Positions 37,167-51,417 of a stretch of 64,000 bases of DNA are shown in pieces; the first letter of the stretch is position 1, and each line of letters starts with the position of its first letter. This DNA comes from Zychaea mexicana (taxonomy: Eukaryota > Mucoromycota > Mucoromycetes > Mucorales > Lichtheimiaceae), in the NCBI RefSeq assembly GCF_025766255.1, contig NW_026516677.1:434001-498000 (forward strand), written 5' to 3'. The notes beneath the pieces were generated by a model. The model was not told the origin of the DNA. It worked only from the letters and a program-made list of their open reading frames with translations, and did not search any database. The translations under genes and the position numbers were made by a program.

Positions 37167-38218
37167 ATGACACGAATCACCATGTTACTGCTACTGCTCG
37201 TTTCCTTGGCAGCAACAATGACGCCTGTTGCCATGGCATCCCAGACTGTAAGCGAAGCAGCTCGCTTTGCACGTCAAGTCGTAAGCGATGCCGGTACGGC
37301 CTCTCCTCCATATCTCTTTATGCTTCAAAGAACGCACAGAAAGGGGTGATTGGATGGTGCTAGATAAAGACATGTATCTTCGTTTGTTATATCATAGGTG
37401 TCGGTACCTTCCTCACTAAAATGCAGGAACCCATGTTCGAAGGTAGTGCTTAGTAGTAGATACACCTAACCAAAAGAACACCGCTTTCTTGGGGCACATG
37501 GTTGCTCATGCTATCTTGTGTACAAGAGGGATATCCTTTCGGCATCATGGAATACTATAGTGGCGACTGCACCGACCAACCTGGTGACTTGTTGCTTTAC
37601 ATGTCAGATCTGCAGGCAAGTGTGTAAATAACAAGAGTGGACAAAAAAGCGTGATTGCTCATATTCATCTGCATAATAGATGAGTGTGCGTAATATGCGC
37701 CATGATCCTGATCACGTCGCATTTACTGTACGCTCACTAAAAGTGTACGACAATCCGAAAATGGGAAATGGCTCGTCGCTTGTGGAGCTACCTCGGCTCA
37801 CGTTGTTCGGTTCTATCGAGCCGCTGCCGAGGCGCAAAGTGAGTTTATTCTTTTCTCGCAGAATCTATTACCACGCTATAACAATGCATAGATTTCCTAA
37901 CGAGAAAATGAAACATGGATAGCATCAAAATGCCATGACCTGCTATTATGACAAGCATCCAGACACAAAGGCATGGTCGTACGTGTTATTTTCTCCAAGT
38001 CGGGTTGTATGTGCAAGTGACTTTATAAAAACTAACGCATGAACGATAGGGGCTTCCATGATTTCAATTTCTATGTATTGCGAGTGAAAGCTGTGTATAC
38101 CGTGAACGGCTTTGGCGGTTTGAATTATATCGGATGGCTCCCTATAGAAGAGTACCGTCAAGCAACACCAACAGTGCAAGCAGGTCGCCCTGACTTTTAT
38201 CGCCAACTTGTTGAATAA
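37167..38218 (+). CDS. Secreted CREG-family protein (FMN-binding split-barrel fold)
   Basis: Six exons (37167-37293, 37398-37442, 37527-37615, 37680-37838, 37923-37978, 38050-38218) give 214 residues, typical for CREG. A signal peptide covers residues 1-25 (LLLLLVSLAATMTPVAMA). The conserved barrel is seen in ARFARQVVSDAGVGTFLT, YPFGIMEYYSG, DLLLYMSDLQMSVRNM, DPDHVAFTV, LPRLTLFGSIE, YDKHPDTKAW, FYVLRVKAVYTVNGFGG and WLPIEEY. Animal CREG proteins are lysosomal/secreted glycoproteins with a PNPOx-like fold that does not bind FMN efficiently; the fungal role is unknown. The third intron uses a GC-AG pair (CAG|GCAAGT ... ATAG), required to keep the frame. NGS is a possible glycosylation site. Confidence 0.88.
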
Positions 38219-38636
38219 ATGAAAACGATATTCGGAGTCACCCGAACACATCCGCATATTGTTGTTGGGAAGCACCATGATTGACAATAAACAGGAGATA
38301 GTTATGAACGGGAATGAGCGGGCTTATAGCCCTATCATCGTCAGAAAATCCGCGTGTGTGTGTGTGTGTGAAGAAGTATATGCTATAAGCTCTTTGAAAA
38401 AACGTTTTTTTCTATGATCCGAAACCATTACCAAAAGGAACGAACCGGGTCGAAATATATATGAGGGTTGGGGGTGACAGTGGCGGAGATACCCCGTGTG
38501 ACGTTTGTTGAGGAAAGATTGCCCGTCTGACTGACCCTTGTTTCCGGCCTGCCTTCTCCCAAGATTTCCCGGTTGGTTGTTTTTTCTTCTTCCACTTCTT
38601 ACTTCACTTTCTCCCCTTCCACCTTCATAAACCACC
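38219..38636. promoter_or_regulatory. Promoter and pyrimidine-rich leader of dihydrolipoamide dehydrogenase
   Basis: This 418-base gap contains a GT microsatellite (38354-38370) and, just before the ATG, a C/T-rich leader (38580-38630) of the kind seen in strongly expressed fungal genes. Confidence 0.45.
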
Positions 38637-40632
<1,996 letters not shown>

Positions 40633-40859
40633 ACGATTTATTAAACCGCAATCAAATCAACCAACAACCACACACTCAACAGAAACACACTGACTCGCAC
40701 ACATACGCCTTTATTTCTTTCCATCCACTTTGTTATTGTCTCTTTTCTCTCCCTCATCATGCTCTCTATCTCTCTCTCTCACCCTCTCTTCCTATTTCGC
40801 TCTTTTTGATTTAAAAAAAGATAAATATATGACTAGTCATTAAAAAATAAAAAGTGCCC

Positions 40860-41888
40860 CTAGTATCTATCTTGTGGTGCAGTAATATCCTTGTCCTTGA
40901 TCGTCTCTTGATGTCCGGTCGTGTCAAATACAGGCAATTCAAACGCCTAGTAGTATAGTGTTAAGCATGATGTTGTGAGCTTATTGTTACTCGTATCCAA
41001 ATGTTCCCATGGTTACCTCGGGCTCAAAATCAGTCATGGACTCGAGCACAGCAGCTGCGCCGTGAGAATCTGGATCGCCCGAGATCTTCAACAAGTTGGC
41101 ATCAGGGATCCAAACAACCTATCAGCGTAGAATATGCGTATATCGTTCCATCAGTTACTTGGGGGATGCTAGGTTATCATAAAAGAAAAACATACATGCA
41201 TTTTAGCATTCAGGGCAGCCTGAACACCGTTTGTAGCATCCTCAAACACCAGACAATTTTCTGCAGGCGGGTTACCAAGTCGCTGCTGTGCGGCCAAAAA
41301 GATATCAGGAGCTGGTTTACCACGTTCAATGCCTGCATCGTCACCACACACGATATAATCAAACAATGAAAACAGTTCATCATTAAGCGACGTTTTCAAT
41401 TCGAATTTCGAACGAGTAGACGATGTGGCGACGGCCATGGGAACACCCTTGGCGTGCAAATGGCGAATTAATCGTTCAACACCGGGCAAAGGTTTCACAA
41501 GCGGGAACCGTTCCTCGTGCATGACCGAGCTTTTGTCCATGTATTCCTGCACAGACATTGGTAATTTGTAGTGATCGACAACCATGCTGGCGGATTCCGT
41601 GCCTGTACGGCCCATGAGCTTGCTTTTCACATCCCATGTGAATTTGACACCGTCGGCGTACTTGTCGAGAAGTTCTTGGGTCACTTCGGTATAGACACGT
41701 TCCGTGTCTAGTAAGAGCCCGTCCTTTATATTTTTTTTACATAAAGAACGCGTAAGGTTTGAATACGAAGGTAGAAAGGGCGAGTTACTCCACTCCCTTT
41801 TTTTCTTTTTCTTTGGTATCAATTTTATATGAATTTATATGGAAGAGAACAGTACCATATCGAAAATGCAGTGCGTGATTTTAGGCAT
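40860..41888 (-). CDS. HAD-superfamily phosphatase (pseudouridine-5'-phosphatase-like)
   Basis: Four exons (41888-41856, 41723-41196, 41118-41017, 40946-40860) give 249 residues. HAD motif I (FDMDGLLLDTE) is split by the first intron after only 11 codons. Motif II is AVATSS, motif III the Lys of GIERGKPAPD, and motif IV FEDATNG. The alpha-helical cap between motif I and II and the GLLLDTE signature are those of the HDHD1/GS1-like group that includes pseudouridine-5'-phosphatases and sugar-phosphate phosphatases. Which substrate is used cannot be read from the sequence. The protein is probably cytosolic. It converges on the LPD1 gene with about 230 bases between the stops. Confidence 0.9.
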
Positions 41889-42385
41889 ACTGTAATAGGG
41901 AAAAGAGAACGGTCAACTTGTTTAAAATTTTCCAGTTCCTTTTAATTCGGTTGTGTTTGGGGTGACACTTGGGATTTGGAATAAGCTTACGTAGCGTTAA
42001 AACATATCCGAACGGAAAGACTATAAACAATCAGTCTGGCTGTTACTCTACCGTCTATAACAATATCGAGTGTTTTTTAAACATGCTTGTCTGTAGAAAA
42101 GATGATGTTGCTTCTTATTGTATACTGAGTTTTCTCACTCCTAGTATAGTGCCAGTAGTGAACTTCTGAAGAACCTGTATGAATGCATTGAAAATATAAC
42201 ACACATAGCACAACAAATTGTGTAGCTATGCACGAGAAGGAAGGGAAAGGACAACAATCTGTTGAAAAAAAATATCAAGGGCATCTCTTTGAGTGTGTTC
42301 GCTATGCATAAAAGATGATCTTTCTTGGTATCGGGGGACTCGCTGCTTCGCTCTTTAACTTTACAAATATAACAATCTTCCAGCT
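41889..42385. promoter_or_regulatory. Divergent intergenic region (HAD phosphatase / SCI1-like gene)
   Basis: About 500 bases serve two genes read outward. A GCATAAAAGA element near 42306 is a possible TATA box for the right-hand gene, about 80 bases before its ATG. No coding sequence. Confidence 0.4.
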
Positions 42386-43553
42386 ATGAGCTCAAGAAAA
42401 CATTCCCGCAGAGATTCTGACGATGATTCCAAACGTAAACACAAAAAGTCAAAACAGAAGAACAATGACTTGAGCGACGCAATTAAAGACACGATTGAAC
42501 GTAAGAAGAAAGATATATGAATCTAGAACCTACATTGTATGCAACTGCAAGCAAAACTCATTTTTCTGCCACAGCCATTTCAAGCGACGATTATTTTGAA
42601 AAAGCTACTGAATTCCGTCTATGGCTACGCGAAGAAAAGGATCGGTACTTTGGTGATCTCGATGCAGACGATGCGCGTCATTATTTTAAAAAGTTCGTCA
42701 AGGCTTGGAATCGACACGATCTCGATGGTAAAAACAGTGTGGTTGTAGCACTATGTATCTTACATTTTTAATTGTACAGTGACTCATATAATGCACATGT
42801 GCTTTATCTCTTCCAATACATTTATCTATAGAAAAATATTATAAAGGAATCAACTCTGCTCAATTATCATCAAGCGAGACAACTGGTTATCGTTGGTCTT
42901 TCGCGAAACAACTGGATCAGCATGAAATAGATAGGATCCGTGACAACGTGGATACACTGACCAATTCTGGAAAAGGAAAGCGGAGAAATGTGGGTCCTGC
43001 AATGCCATCCTCGTCTTCTTCCTCGACACGACGATTTGACCAAGTCGGTAAGTGATGATTAAAAATCACCACGTCCTTTTTCAAGAAAAAAAGAAGGAAG
43101 ACGCGACGCTTAGAAAAGACTGTTTTATCGTTAGATTTCGAGGAAAGACACGAACGAGAACGCAATGAACGCAGAGCTGAAAGAAAATCAGAAGTCAAAC
43201 GCGTAAAAAGTAGACGAGAAGAACATCTCGATGAAGTGGCGCCAAAGGAGACGGGTCGAGAAGCTCAACTTGCTAAAAGGCGTGCCCAGAACGCCTATCA
43301 CAAACGGGAACGGGATTTAGATGTAGAGCTGGACGATTCTGACTTATATGGAGGTGGTCGTGATGAATTTAAAGCAAAGTTGGCAGCCGAGAAGCGTCGA
43401 GAAGAAGCACGACAGCAGCGCCGTCAACAACGACAAGAAGAAAGATATGGTCCGATACAAGAACGAATGGCTCAACACAAGGCTAAAGAGAATGCCACTA
43501 TGGAGATGTTCAGAAAGATGGCTGAAGACCAAAAGAAACGTGGTGGATTATAA
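42386..43553 (+). CDS. SCI1-like (style cell-cycle inhibitor 1-type) basic nuclear protein
   Basis: Four exons (42386-42500, 42575-42727, 42832-43047, 43135-43553) give 300 residues. The first 40 are very basic (KRKHKKSKQKK). A conserved block follows: DDYFEKATEFRLWLREEK, FGDLDADDARHYFKKFVK and AWNRHDLDEKYYKGI, then YRWSFAKQLDQHE. The rest is a long charged helix ending KRRAQNAYHKRERDL, ELDDSDLYGGG and a Gln/Arg/Lys/Glu-rich tail. The DDYF...FRLWLREEK...FVK.WN block is, to my knowledge, that of a widely conserved family including plant SCI1, with nuclear and possibly splicing-linked roles. The name is by resemblance and the function is inferred. Confidence 0.65.
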
Positions 43554-43567
43554 AGAAGATAATATGC

Positions 43568-43573
43568 AATAAA
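43568..43573 (+). terminator. Poly(A) signal AATAAA of the SCI1-like gene
   Basis: AATAAA starts 15 bases after the stop codon on the coding strand. The opposing membrane-protein gene ends at 43695, so the two 3' ends are close. Confidence 0.5.
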
Positions 43574-43694
43574 ATTACACATGCGTGATCTTTGATGGAT
43601 GGATGATGCAATGTATATAGAAAGGATGGTATTATTATGTGCGTGTGGTGTGTGTGTATGGAAAATGTATAGAAAAAGTGTATATACTATGTTG

Positions 43695-46245
43695 CTATGC
43701 GTGGTTGCGATATTCATTAAGTACAAATGCTCCAATAATCATAACCATGGCCGTGACCATGTTCCAGCTTGTTTTTACATATGACACAAAGTCGCCTTCT
43801 TGATACTCTTCTGCTTCGTCTACCAGATACGAGTTCACCCCACCGCCTTTCAATGCCACCACTAGTAACAGTACGAATGGCACACGTCGTTAGTTTCAAT
43901 GCCAAGCTACTGCCATTACAATACTCTAACAACGTACATAGATAGTTGTTCTGCCGGCCATTACTTGTTACGTTCCAAAATTTCACGCTACTTATCGGCT
44001 ATAAACAAACAAACACGTTAGCTGCCCTCTATAATTTCACCTACAACGGAAAACACGACAAGAAAATATCCTCATACCCGTGAATGAATTTCACCCTCTT
44101 GAGGTGTGATTGCCATCCGTAATTTCCAAGGTATTGCCGATGCCTTATCATGACGTTCATGGTTTATTTCATCCTCGCTTTCAGGAATCCCCACATCCAG
44201 CCAGATATCAATCCTATCAACCAGCGACGGCTTTTTCCGTGGCGTTTGATGCGTGTTGGCTGACCCGCGTTTATAAATATAGATTGTTTTATAATCGGTC
44301 CACACAGCCAACATATTTCCCTTTTCGTTTATATGGATTCCCTCAATCGTAGCATCGTATGGGCCTTGCACATCGTTGTGTAGCCAGTCATAGAGTTCTG
44401 GAAACTCGCCGTTCTCGTTATGAACTCGTTGATCGAGGAAATCGAGTGTCAGAAATCGCGTTTGGACAAATGGGAAAACAATAGCTTTACCATCGTTGGA
44501 TCGTGCTAAATTAATCAGCTGTCAGTAAGAAGATTCTGCTTTGTGCATATTTCTTAAAAACTTCCTGAACGACAGGTTGGTGGGGGTGTCTTTCATGAGT
44601 TATTACCAAACATAGGGTGTGGCATACTGAGTCGCGTCCGCTCTTGCTGAATTTGGGAAATGTCAGCAAATCCTATGTAGTCAACTTGTTCTTCGGCATA
44701 AACTTGTTGCTATCAAATAAATAATGCGCATTAAGTCTTCCCTTTAATATACAATATAAATGTTTGATACACATCGTATTCCAGTTACCTCAAAACCCTG
44801 ATGCTGCCAAATAGTCCATTCAGGTTCTGAACGTTCTCCACGCAATTCAGATAATTGTGTAATAGTAGTTACGTTATCGACCAAAGTGAAATTGCAGTGA
44901 AATGCATAATCTGTTCTGTGGATGTCCACTGTTACGACGCGATACGTATCCGGTCTAAGTGTTTTTCCCGGTTAGCATTCAGAATACTTTTATATCCATC
45001 TTCTCGAACTTCTATCCTTACCCATCCTTATCCTCCTTTACAATATCAAAAAAAGGACTTACGAAGATGAATATATCCTAGATAGTGCTAATTCATGATC
45101 TTCGGTGTTTCGTGGCTGATGAAATTCTGTGTTTTGGTGCATTAGTGATATAGCTATTTAATTTTCAATTTCCCTAATTTATCATACTTACCTCGAATAG
45201 GATCGCCCGGTATACTTTCAGTTACTACGATCTTTTGTGCATCATTTGAATGAGGTGGCGATGTCAGATCTGGTGGTAATGTAACAGTGCGGAATCTATA
45301 AGTATCTGGGTCGCTGAAAAAAGGGAAAAGCGAAATTCATGCATGACGACGAGACGGCAAGAAATGTTAGTATCGCTGTTCACCCTTTGATTCCTTTCCT
45401 TTTCATCCAAATGACTTCTTACCGAGAATATAAAATCTCGTTTCTCTCTAAACTAAATGCACTGATCCAGGTTGTACCAGGCATTAAGATATCCTTGTAT
45501 TGAAATGCCGGGTTGTCATCCGTTGCATAGTATATCCGCACATAGTGTTTGCTGGTTTCATCCTCAATCACATGATATAAGATACCAAACTGTATGTCAT
45601 CAGGTCCACTCTCACTTGGTGTCGCTATTGACACTTTGGATATTGCACCGGGTAGTCTATGTTCAAACATCCGTACCCATCCTAATTATAAACGGTATCA
45701 GTTTTGCTCTTTTTATTTTATTTTGACACACACACACACAGTCCTCTCTCTTGCACATACACGAATTTTCCTTTCCTTACGTTCTACATACCATCTTCTG
45801 ACCCTTTTGACTTGTTTACATGATCCTGCATGAATACTCGAAGTGGCCTTCGTAACTGAGTGATACTTCCTGAAACATTTACGTCGCGAAAATAAAATCA
45901 GCATAAACGTGTAGCGGAACAGAATACTTCTGACTAGAGAGTCTAATGCCAACTTTGGCTGACCAAAACCTATTATTTACCAATGATGCCTGTTTTCAAA
46001 GCACCAGTCCCATGAGTTAGACCTTCCTGCCCTGAATGTGCGATCTCAAAACGAAGAGCAGTGAGGTAAAGATGATCACCAATGGTCGAAAGTACGACGT
46101 CATCGGGCGCTTCTTTCCCTCGCCATCGAGTTGCATCGGTTGTGTATGTTTTGACTGGGTGTGGGTATGGACTGTCCTGAATTAGGCTGGCTAAATAAAT
46201 GATACCAGTGCCGCATAATAGTAGCGTGATAGGGCGCCATTGCAT
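43695..46245 (-). CDS. Large membrane protein with a transmembrane helix at each end, unidentified
   Basis: Ten exons (46245-45981, 45869-45792, 45681-45423, 45313-45192, 45126-45063, 44954-44789, 44709-44607, 44505-44078, 43998-43938, 43861-43695) keep frame to 570 residues. An N-terminal hydrophobic helix (ITLLLCGTGIIYLASLI) is a signal anchor. The long middle part is rich in beta-strand-like repeats with aromatic residues (LYLTALRFE, FGILYHVIEDE, YYATDDNPAFQYKDI, MLAVWTDYKTIYIYKRG) and could be a beta-propeller. The C-terminal helix (SWNMVTAMVMIIGAFVLN) ends in EYRNHA. The last intron is supported by a GTACGT donor and an ACTAAC branch-site-like motif. I do not recognise the family; an ER or surface location is inferred. 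Confidence 0.7.
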
Positions 46246-46874
46246 CTTACAAGGTGTTATGGTGTTGATAAATAAGAGAGAAGTATATATTGGGTGGCAA
46301 ACTGCTGTATTAATTATCGAGAACGAAGTATGCGGAACTGGAATTGAACTTGGCAGCGAAAAATGATCTGCATATGTTGGGTGATTGGATCAAAAGGATA
46401 AGAATAAGATTTGTGGGGGTGGGGGTACCATGCTTTACACTACATGGACAGGGCTTAGTCTCTCTTTCTTACGTAGCGTTGACATTCCGTGGTAGAAGTA
46501 CCGGCATGAAAACGCATAGCGTCTCAATTGAACGGATAAGCCGTTCTACTGCCTCCAACGACGGAGAAGACTATGGTTTGGTTCGTTGCATGAATTATTC
46601 ACCGTCATTGAACTGTGAATACGGTCCTTTTTACTTTATTTCTATGAACTGCTATCATGGGAGGCTGTTCAAAGCTGTGTTAATGCATTGTCCCGCTGAT
46701 TTACTAGGGTGGTTGGTCACGAAATCGGGCCAATGCCTTTGCACAGACCACATCACCTAACCGACGATAACAACAACCCCCATGTAAACGATGCCATGAA
46801 AAATTTCAGATGAACCTTTTTATCGTCTCTTCCTTCCTTCTCACACAAAAAGTTATCTGTACGTCTGATACGGG
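46246..46874. promoter_or_regulatory. Divergent promoter region (membrane protein / HSF-type factor)
   Basis: About 630 bases lie between two starts read outward. A plus-strand frame is open over 46344-46760 but starts with a non-ATG codon and shows no domain, so I treat the stretch as regulatory and leader DNA. Confidence 0.45.
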
Positions 46875-48144
46875 ATGCAAAATACCACAACACCATCAGC
46901 AGCAACTGGTCCTACTATCATGGACGCGCATGGTAGTAGCAGTGACAACAGTAAACCGTTTCCAATCGCCGACCCGCCTTGTTATGGCGACAACTGGTCA
47001 TCTGCTGAATCCTCAACGCCACTGTCTCCAACGCTCTCTTCGCCCATCACACCCGCACTTATTTCGATTTCACCGAAAGACACGACCATGGCAGATACGC
47101 CACCACCCTTGTTTGGTGACATGACTTCGCAGCCACAAGAATCAAAGTCAGGAACAAAATCAAAGAAAAATGGCGTCAGTACATTCATCAAAAAGTTGTA
47201 TAGGTAAACACAAATATTTCTTTTTGCCATGGACTTGGAAAAGAAAGCGTCTTCTTTAGATGTATTCACATATAAACATATGATAGTATGGTCAATGATC
47301 AATCACACCAAGATTTGATATCCTGGAGCCCCACTGGTGAATCTTTCTTCATCTACAGCTCCAAGAACTTTTCAAAACAAGTTTTGCCCGAGTATTTTAA
47401 GCACGGGAACTTTTCGAGTTTTGTCCGTCAGCTAAATATGTATGCAGAAAAACAAATCACACATCATATACAAGTGTTATCATGTACTGATATATGTATC
47501 ACGCGTAATGATATGTAATAGGTACGGATTCCGGAAAATAAACAAGGCATCCCGGGGTAAACACGGAACAGACCAGAGCGAAATATGGGAGTTCATGCAT
47601 CCGCAATTTCTACGCGATCGACAGGGCAAATTATCCGAGATTAAACGGAAAGCTGCCAACTCGGAAATGCTCAGACGGGACACGGGTAACATTCATGTTT
47701 CCGTCCAAAAAATACAAGCGGATCAACAAAAGCTGCTTGACCAGTTTCATGTGCTACAAGACAACTTTTCAAGCTTGTGGCAAGGTTATGAAGACCTGAA
47801 AAAGAATCAGCAAGAGCTCCAAGAAGGAATCCACAAACTGACAGACGTTCAGAATAAGGTAGATGTACCGTTTTTGGCGGCAGTTGTCTTTTTTTCATGA
47901 CCAAGAATAATAATGGTAGTTCCAGCACTTACCAGCAGATGCATGGTTATATACATAGCATTATCAACAACAGCAGCAGCAACTACAGCAGCAAAGCATC
48001 AATGCATTTGCTACACCGTTCCCGCTTACACCTGGACCTACTGAAGACAGTAAACAGTTTATTGAAGAGGCACTCAGGTCACCGTTGCCGCCTAGTCCAA
48101 TGCAAGAGGCAGAATTTATTGATCCAGGGAAACTTAGCAAGTAG
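46875..48144 (+). CDS. Heat-shock-factor-type transcription factor
   Basis: Four exons (46875-47203, 47287-47439, 47522-47858, 47959-48144) encode 334 residues. The first 95 are Ser/Thr/Pro-rich. The HSF DNA-binding domain (about 100-205) has STFIKKLYSMV, DLISWSPTGESFFIY, LPEYFKHGNFSSFVRQLNMY and GFRKI, then WEFMHPQF. A predicted coiled coil for multimerisation follows (IQADQQKLLDQFHVLQDN, LKKNQQELQEGI). The C-terminal exon is Gln-rich then Pro-rich (TPFPLTPGPTED), perhaps an activation region. The factor should bind nGAAn-type elements as a multimer. The intron inside the recognition-helix codons (ATG split AT|G) is placed by the invariant NMYGFRKI. Confidence 0.92.
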
Positions 48145-49215
48145 TAGTAGTATCATAGTAGCAATCCCAAAATTACTTTTACGAGTATTGTCGCTCACCA
48201 TGGTGCACATTTGGCATCCCGCATATTCCGAGCTGTCAAATCAAAAAACACCTATCTCGGCATACACATCCATCACATCCATCACAAAACCAAGCGGGCG
48301 TTACGGAAAAATCAATCCGGCCAAATAAAGAGCACGTATCATGTACATCGTGCTTGGACAGCACAATTATACCTCACATCTACCCTTCACATATACACAC
48401 TCTCTCTCTTTGTTACTCTCTCGCTATTTAGTTTAGGTTTGTCAAAACTACCATGCGAATACACATTCCTCTTATTATAAAGAAAGGATTCTCGTATTCT
48501 TGTAGTGGGCATTCATTTCTATGTAATTTTTTTTTTCGGAAGAAGAGATGGTTGTATCCGAAAGTTAAGCTTGAATTTGTTGCATGATTTTTTATGAGAA
48601 GAGATGGAAGAAGTAAATTACTGTAGAGAAAAAAGGTGACAACACATTCAGTCACCATCTTCCCAATTTAAAAAGTAATCTAGACTGTCAGAATGAATGT
48701 ACGGACGGCTTGAGAGCAGCCCGTCTGGCTTGTGTTTAATTGGAAAGTGGATCCGAGTTTTTTCCTTTGATTTGATGGATCGCTTTCTGGGGTAATGAAG
48801 CTTAATGCATTTTGTAACCGCTTTTTTTGGGCATGATCTTGGTTTTGCCTAAAACCGCGTCTTCGGGTATCTCTTCCGTGTGGCCTGTACACGGGTAATA
48901 TATCCGAAAACTTTTTTTATTTCGGATTTTGTTGTCCGGCTTTAGTAAGCCTGCTTTCCAATTTAATTGCAGCACCGTGTATACTTCTTCTAAATGTCTA
49001 GCTCAGTAACCCAGTGTATGTTGCCGACTTTGTGGGCTATAACGGCATGACTAAAGCTAAGTTTTTTGCTGTCTTGTCCAAAAAGGTGAAAGGGAACGAA
49101 ACGATGAGTGAATCTCTGTCCGTGTAATAAATATTCTAAGATTGATAGCTAAAACAATTTATTATGTCCGGATGTATTTCAAGTAGATACAAATCTAAAC
49201 AGGAAAGCGTAAAAT
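48145..49215. other. Intergenic region after the HSF-type gene
   Basis: About 1.1 kb with the presumed 3' UTR. A minus-strand frame at 48892-48680 (70 codons, no ATG start, charged and Gln/Asn/Ser-rich) is too weak to call. Confidence 0.5.
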
Positions 49216-50512
49216 CTATAATGCCTTAAACAGCTTACTGAGTGGCAACTTCGGGTGCTGTCCAGCTGTTCCAGTCTTGATCGACAATCGGATCGCCAAA
49301 GATCCGTATGTAGGGCTGATACTTTTATTTGTACGTGCCTGCAGATGCCGCCCTGTACGTATAACGAACGGTGGCACAGGATGACCAGAATTGACTAAGG
49401 ACTTTACTGTCCCATTGCCAACGATAGTTTTCGTTTCTTCTGAATTGATCACTACGGTAAAGTAAGCTGTAAGTATCTTGAAAAAGTGTAATTATTACAC
49501 TATTAACTATCTGCCGCTTTGAGTAGTTCTGCTTTGAGAATTGAAGCAGGGTCTGCGAGCCGAGATAGTAATCGAGTTTGTCCTTCTGACCACTGAAGTT
49601 GTAGCTACCTGTGTGTCTGCCAACGTATGGAGACCCGTTTTAGATATTCCCTTATGTCATGAAGCTGGTTAATGAGGGCTGTAGAGATATAGCTTACCGA
49701 AGAGGTATCAGACTTAGGAAGACCTCATAGGTTGCCAAGAGAACCAAAGTACGGCAGATGACTAGTTTTGTTTGATGATGAAGCAGTGACTCTAGTATAA
49801 CCGCCATACCATATAGATCAAGTAAGTCTCCTTGTGGCTCTACGAAATTAATGTTCACTGTAAATAGTTGCTTGCCATCCAGTGTTATTTCAGTTGTGCA
49901 GGGGCCCTGCAAATATTGAAGAAGCGTGATTAGCATTGGGCTTTCGGCTAAGCTGTATCCTGAAAATAAACTGGGCATAAGTAAGAGCACCTACAAAGAT
50001 ACTTGATGCTAGTGATTTATATACTTGAATGGATATGGCGGGAATACGTATCAGCTTGAATGTACCGTGATCTGGTATTTCGTTACGGATCGCCAAGAAC
50101 ACATTGCTCAATGTCATTCAAAGATATGCTTGCTGGTTCTACTTGAAATTGCGATTCCATGGTATTAAAAAGACCTATGTAGCGAAAGTCTTCTCGATTT
50201 TCTGTTATTTATGTCTCTGTAGCCGTCTTTTAGAAAGAAGGATCCATGTGTGTGTATCTACTTGAACTAATTCAGTTCCTTGCTTGATTGGCGACTGGAG
50301 ATCATTGTTGCCATCAGACACTGCACGAACAGCATTTGTTTAAGAGTGCTGCTAGGATTGTTTATGTCGCCTTTCTGTTTTTTGGCTACCATGTAATAGG
50401 TTATCGATCCTATGATGGCAAGGGAGCTTATTAAGATGAATAACCGTGCTACATTAACTGCCGTTGTGATATTTTTATTACTTACTGTCGTCATACTGTT
50501 TCCGCTCATCAT
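49216..50512 (-). pseudogene. Broken gene for a membrane protein, unidentified
   Basis: Minus-strand pieces read as one protein only if frames are shifted. ATG 50512 starts a chain with one hydrophobic helix (ARLFILISSLAIIGSITYYM). The frame then slips near 50340, where an alternative frame reads AVSDGNNDLQSPIKQGTELV. Next come 50135-49960 (TLSNVFLAIRNEIPDHGTF, IRIPAISIQVYKSLASSIF) and, after another slip near 49965, YSLAESPMLITLLQYLQGP and TLDGKQLFTVNINFVEPQGD. Later pieces are SYNFSGQKDKLDYYLGSQTL (about 49610-49515) and 49460-49216 (VINSEETKTIVGNGTVKSLV, to LPLSKLFKAL and stop). At least two slips lack splice consensus (one gap would be a 31-base intron). I infer a recently broken gene. 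A sequencing error could mimic this. Confidence 0.5.
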
Positions 50513-51417
50513 GGTAATTTATACACCTCTTTGTTATAAAACTACACATTTTTTAAATTTGCTCTAATAACGTTAGCAATAATGACTGACCTGCTGTGCT
50601 ATACTACATATACGAATCATGATGGCTGCCCAACTCAAGCGATGGTAAACGAGATGACTTCAGGTAAAATATTTGACAGAGGTGTTTATTCTATTACTAA
50701 TTGTTCTGAGCTGATAACACCGGGTTAAGCAGAGTTCTGACAATAGCCTAAACTTCAAGGAAACCATGAAACCATTTCATCATTCTTCGCTACTATACTA
50801 TATTACAAATCGCTTCGTCCTTTACATATTGGCAGTGGTGGAACGTCAAATATCTGTTTGCCGTCAAAGCTTTGGTCACTGGTCATGCACTGGGCGTTTC
50901 ATCGCCGCTTTAACGCTTTGTTACACAGGGTTCGTTCATAGTTGTTGTAGACCTGCTTCTTTAAAAATGAAAAAGAGCTTCCTGATATTGTCTCATTTTA
51001 GCACAAAGGCAATTATACTAAAACCAGATGCTTGTCATAAAAAAAGAGTCTGCGGTATAGAGAACTATAAACATGTCATAGACAAGCAAATACTAGTTGT
51101 TGCATGATCAACGAGGAGATCACAGACACATCCTTTTGCAGGCTGTAGTAGGTATTTTTTAGAGCATAACACAGGAAAACGATACAAATATGCAGTTATT
51201 GGTCAAAAAATGCTAGGATCGCAGATGTCAATAGTAAGAGTATATCGAAACAGAAAATTCACAGAATGAGGCGCAGCGGTTGAAAGTGATCTTCTATCCA
51301 CCGCAGCACATCAAAAGAAGACATGGGTATACCACCAACCGCCATAACTGTCATTATTCACTTCTCTTCTCTTTTTTCTTGTCATTTTTGTTATCCCACT
51401 CCATCTCTCTGTGCCTA
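50513..51417. other. Intergenic region
   Basis: About 900 bases between the broken membrane-protein gene and the MPG-like gene. No coding signal. The last 80 bases are T/C-rich leader sequence in front of the ATG at 51418. Confidence 0.5.

Noticed and set aside
46344..46760. 138-codon plus-strand open frame before the HSF-type gene
   Set aside because: It has a non-ATG first codon, no motifs, and lies in a divergent promoter. A chance frame is the simpler reading.
48680..48892. 70-codon minus-strand charged frame
   Set aside because: It lacks an ATG, splice partner and family features.
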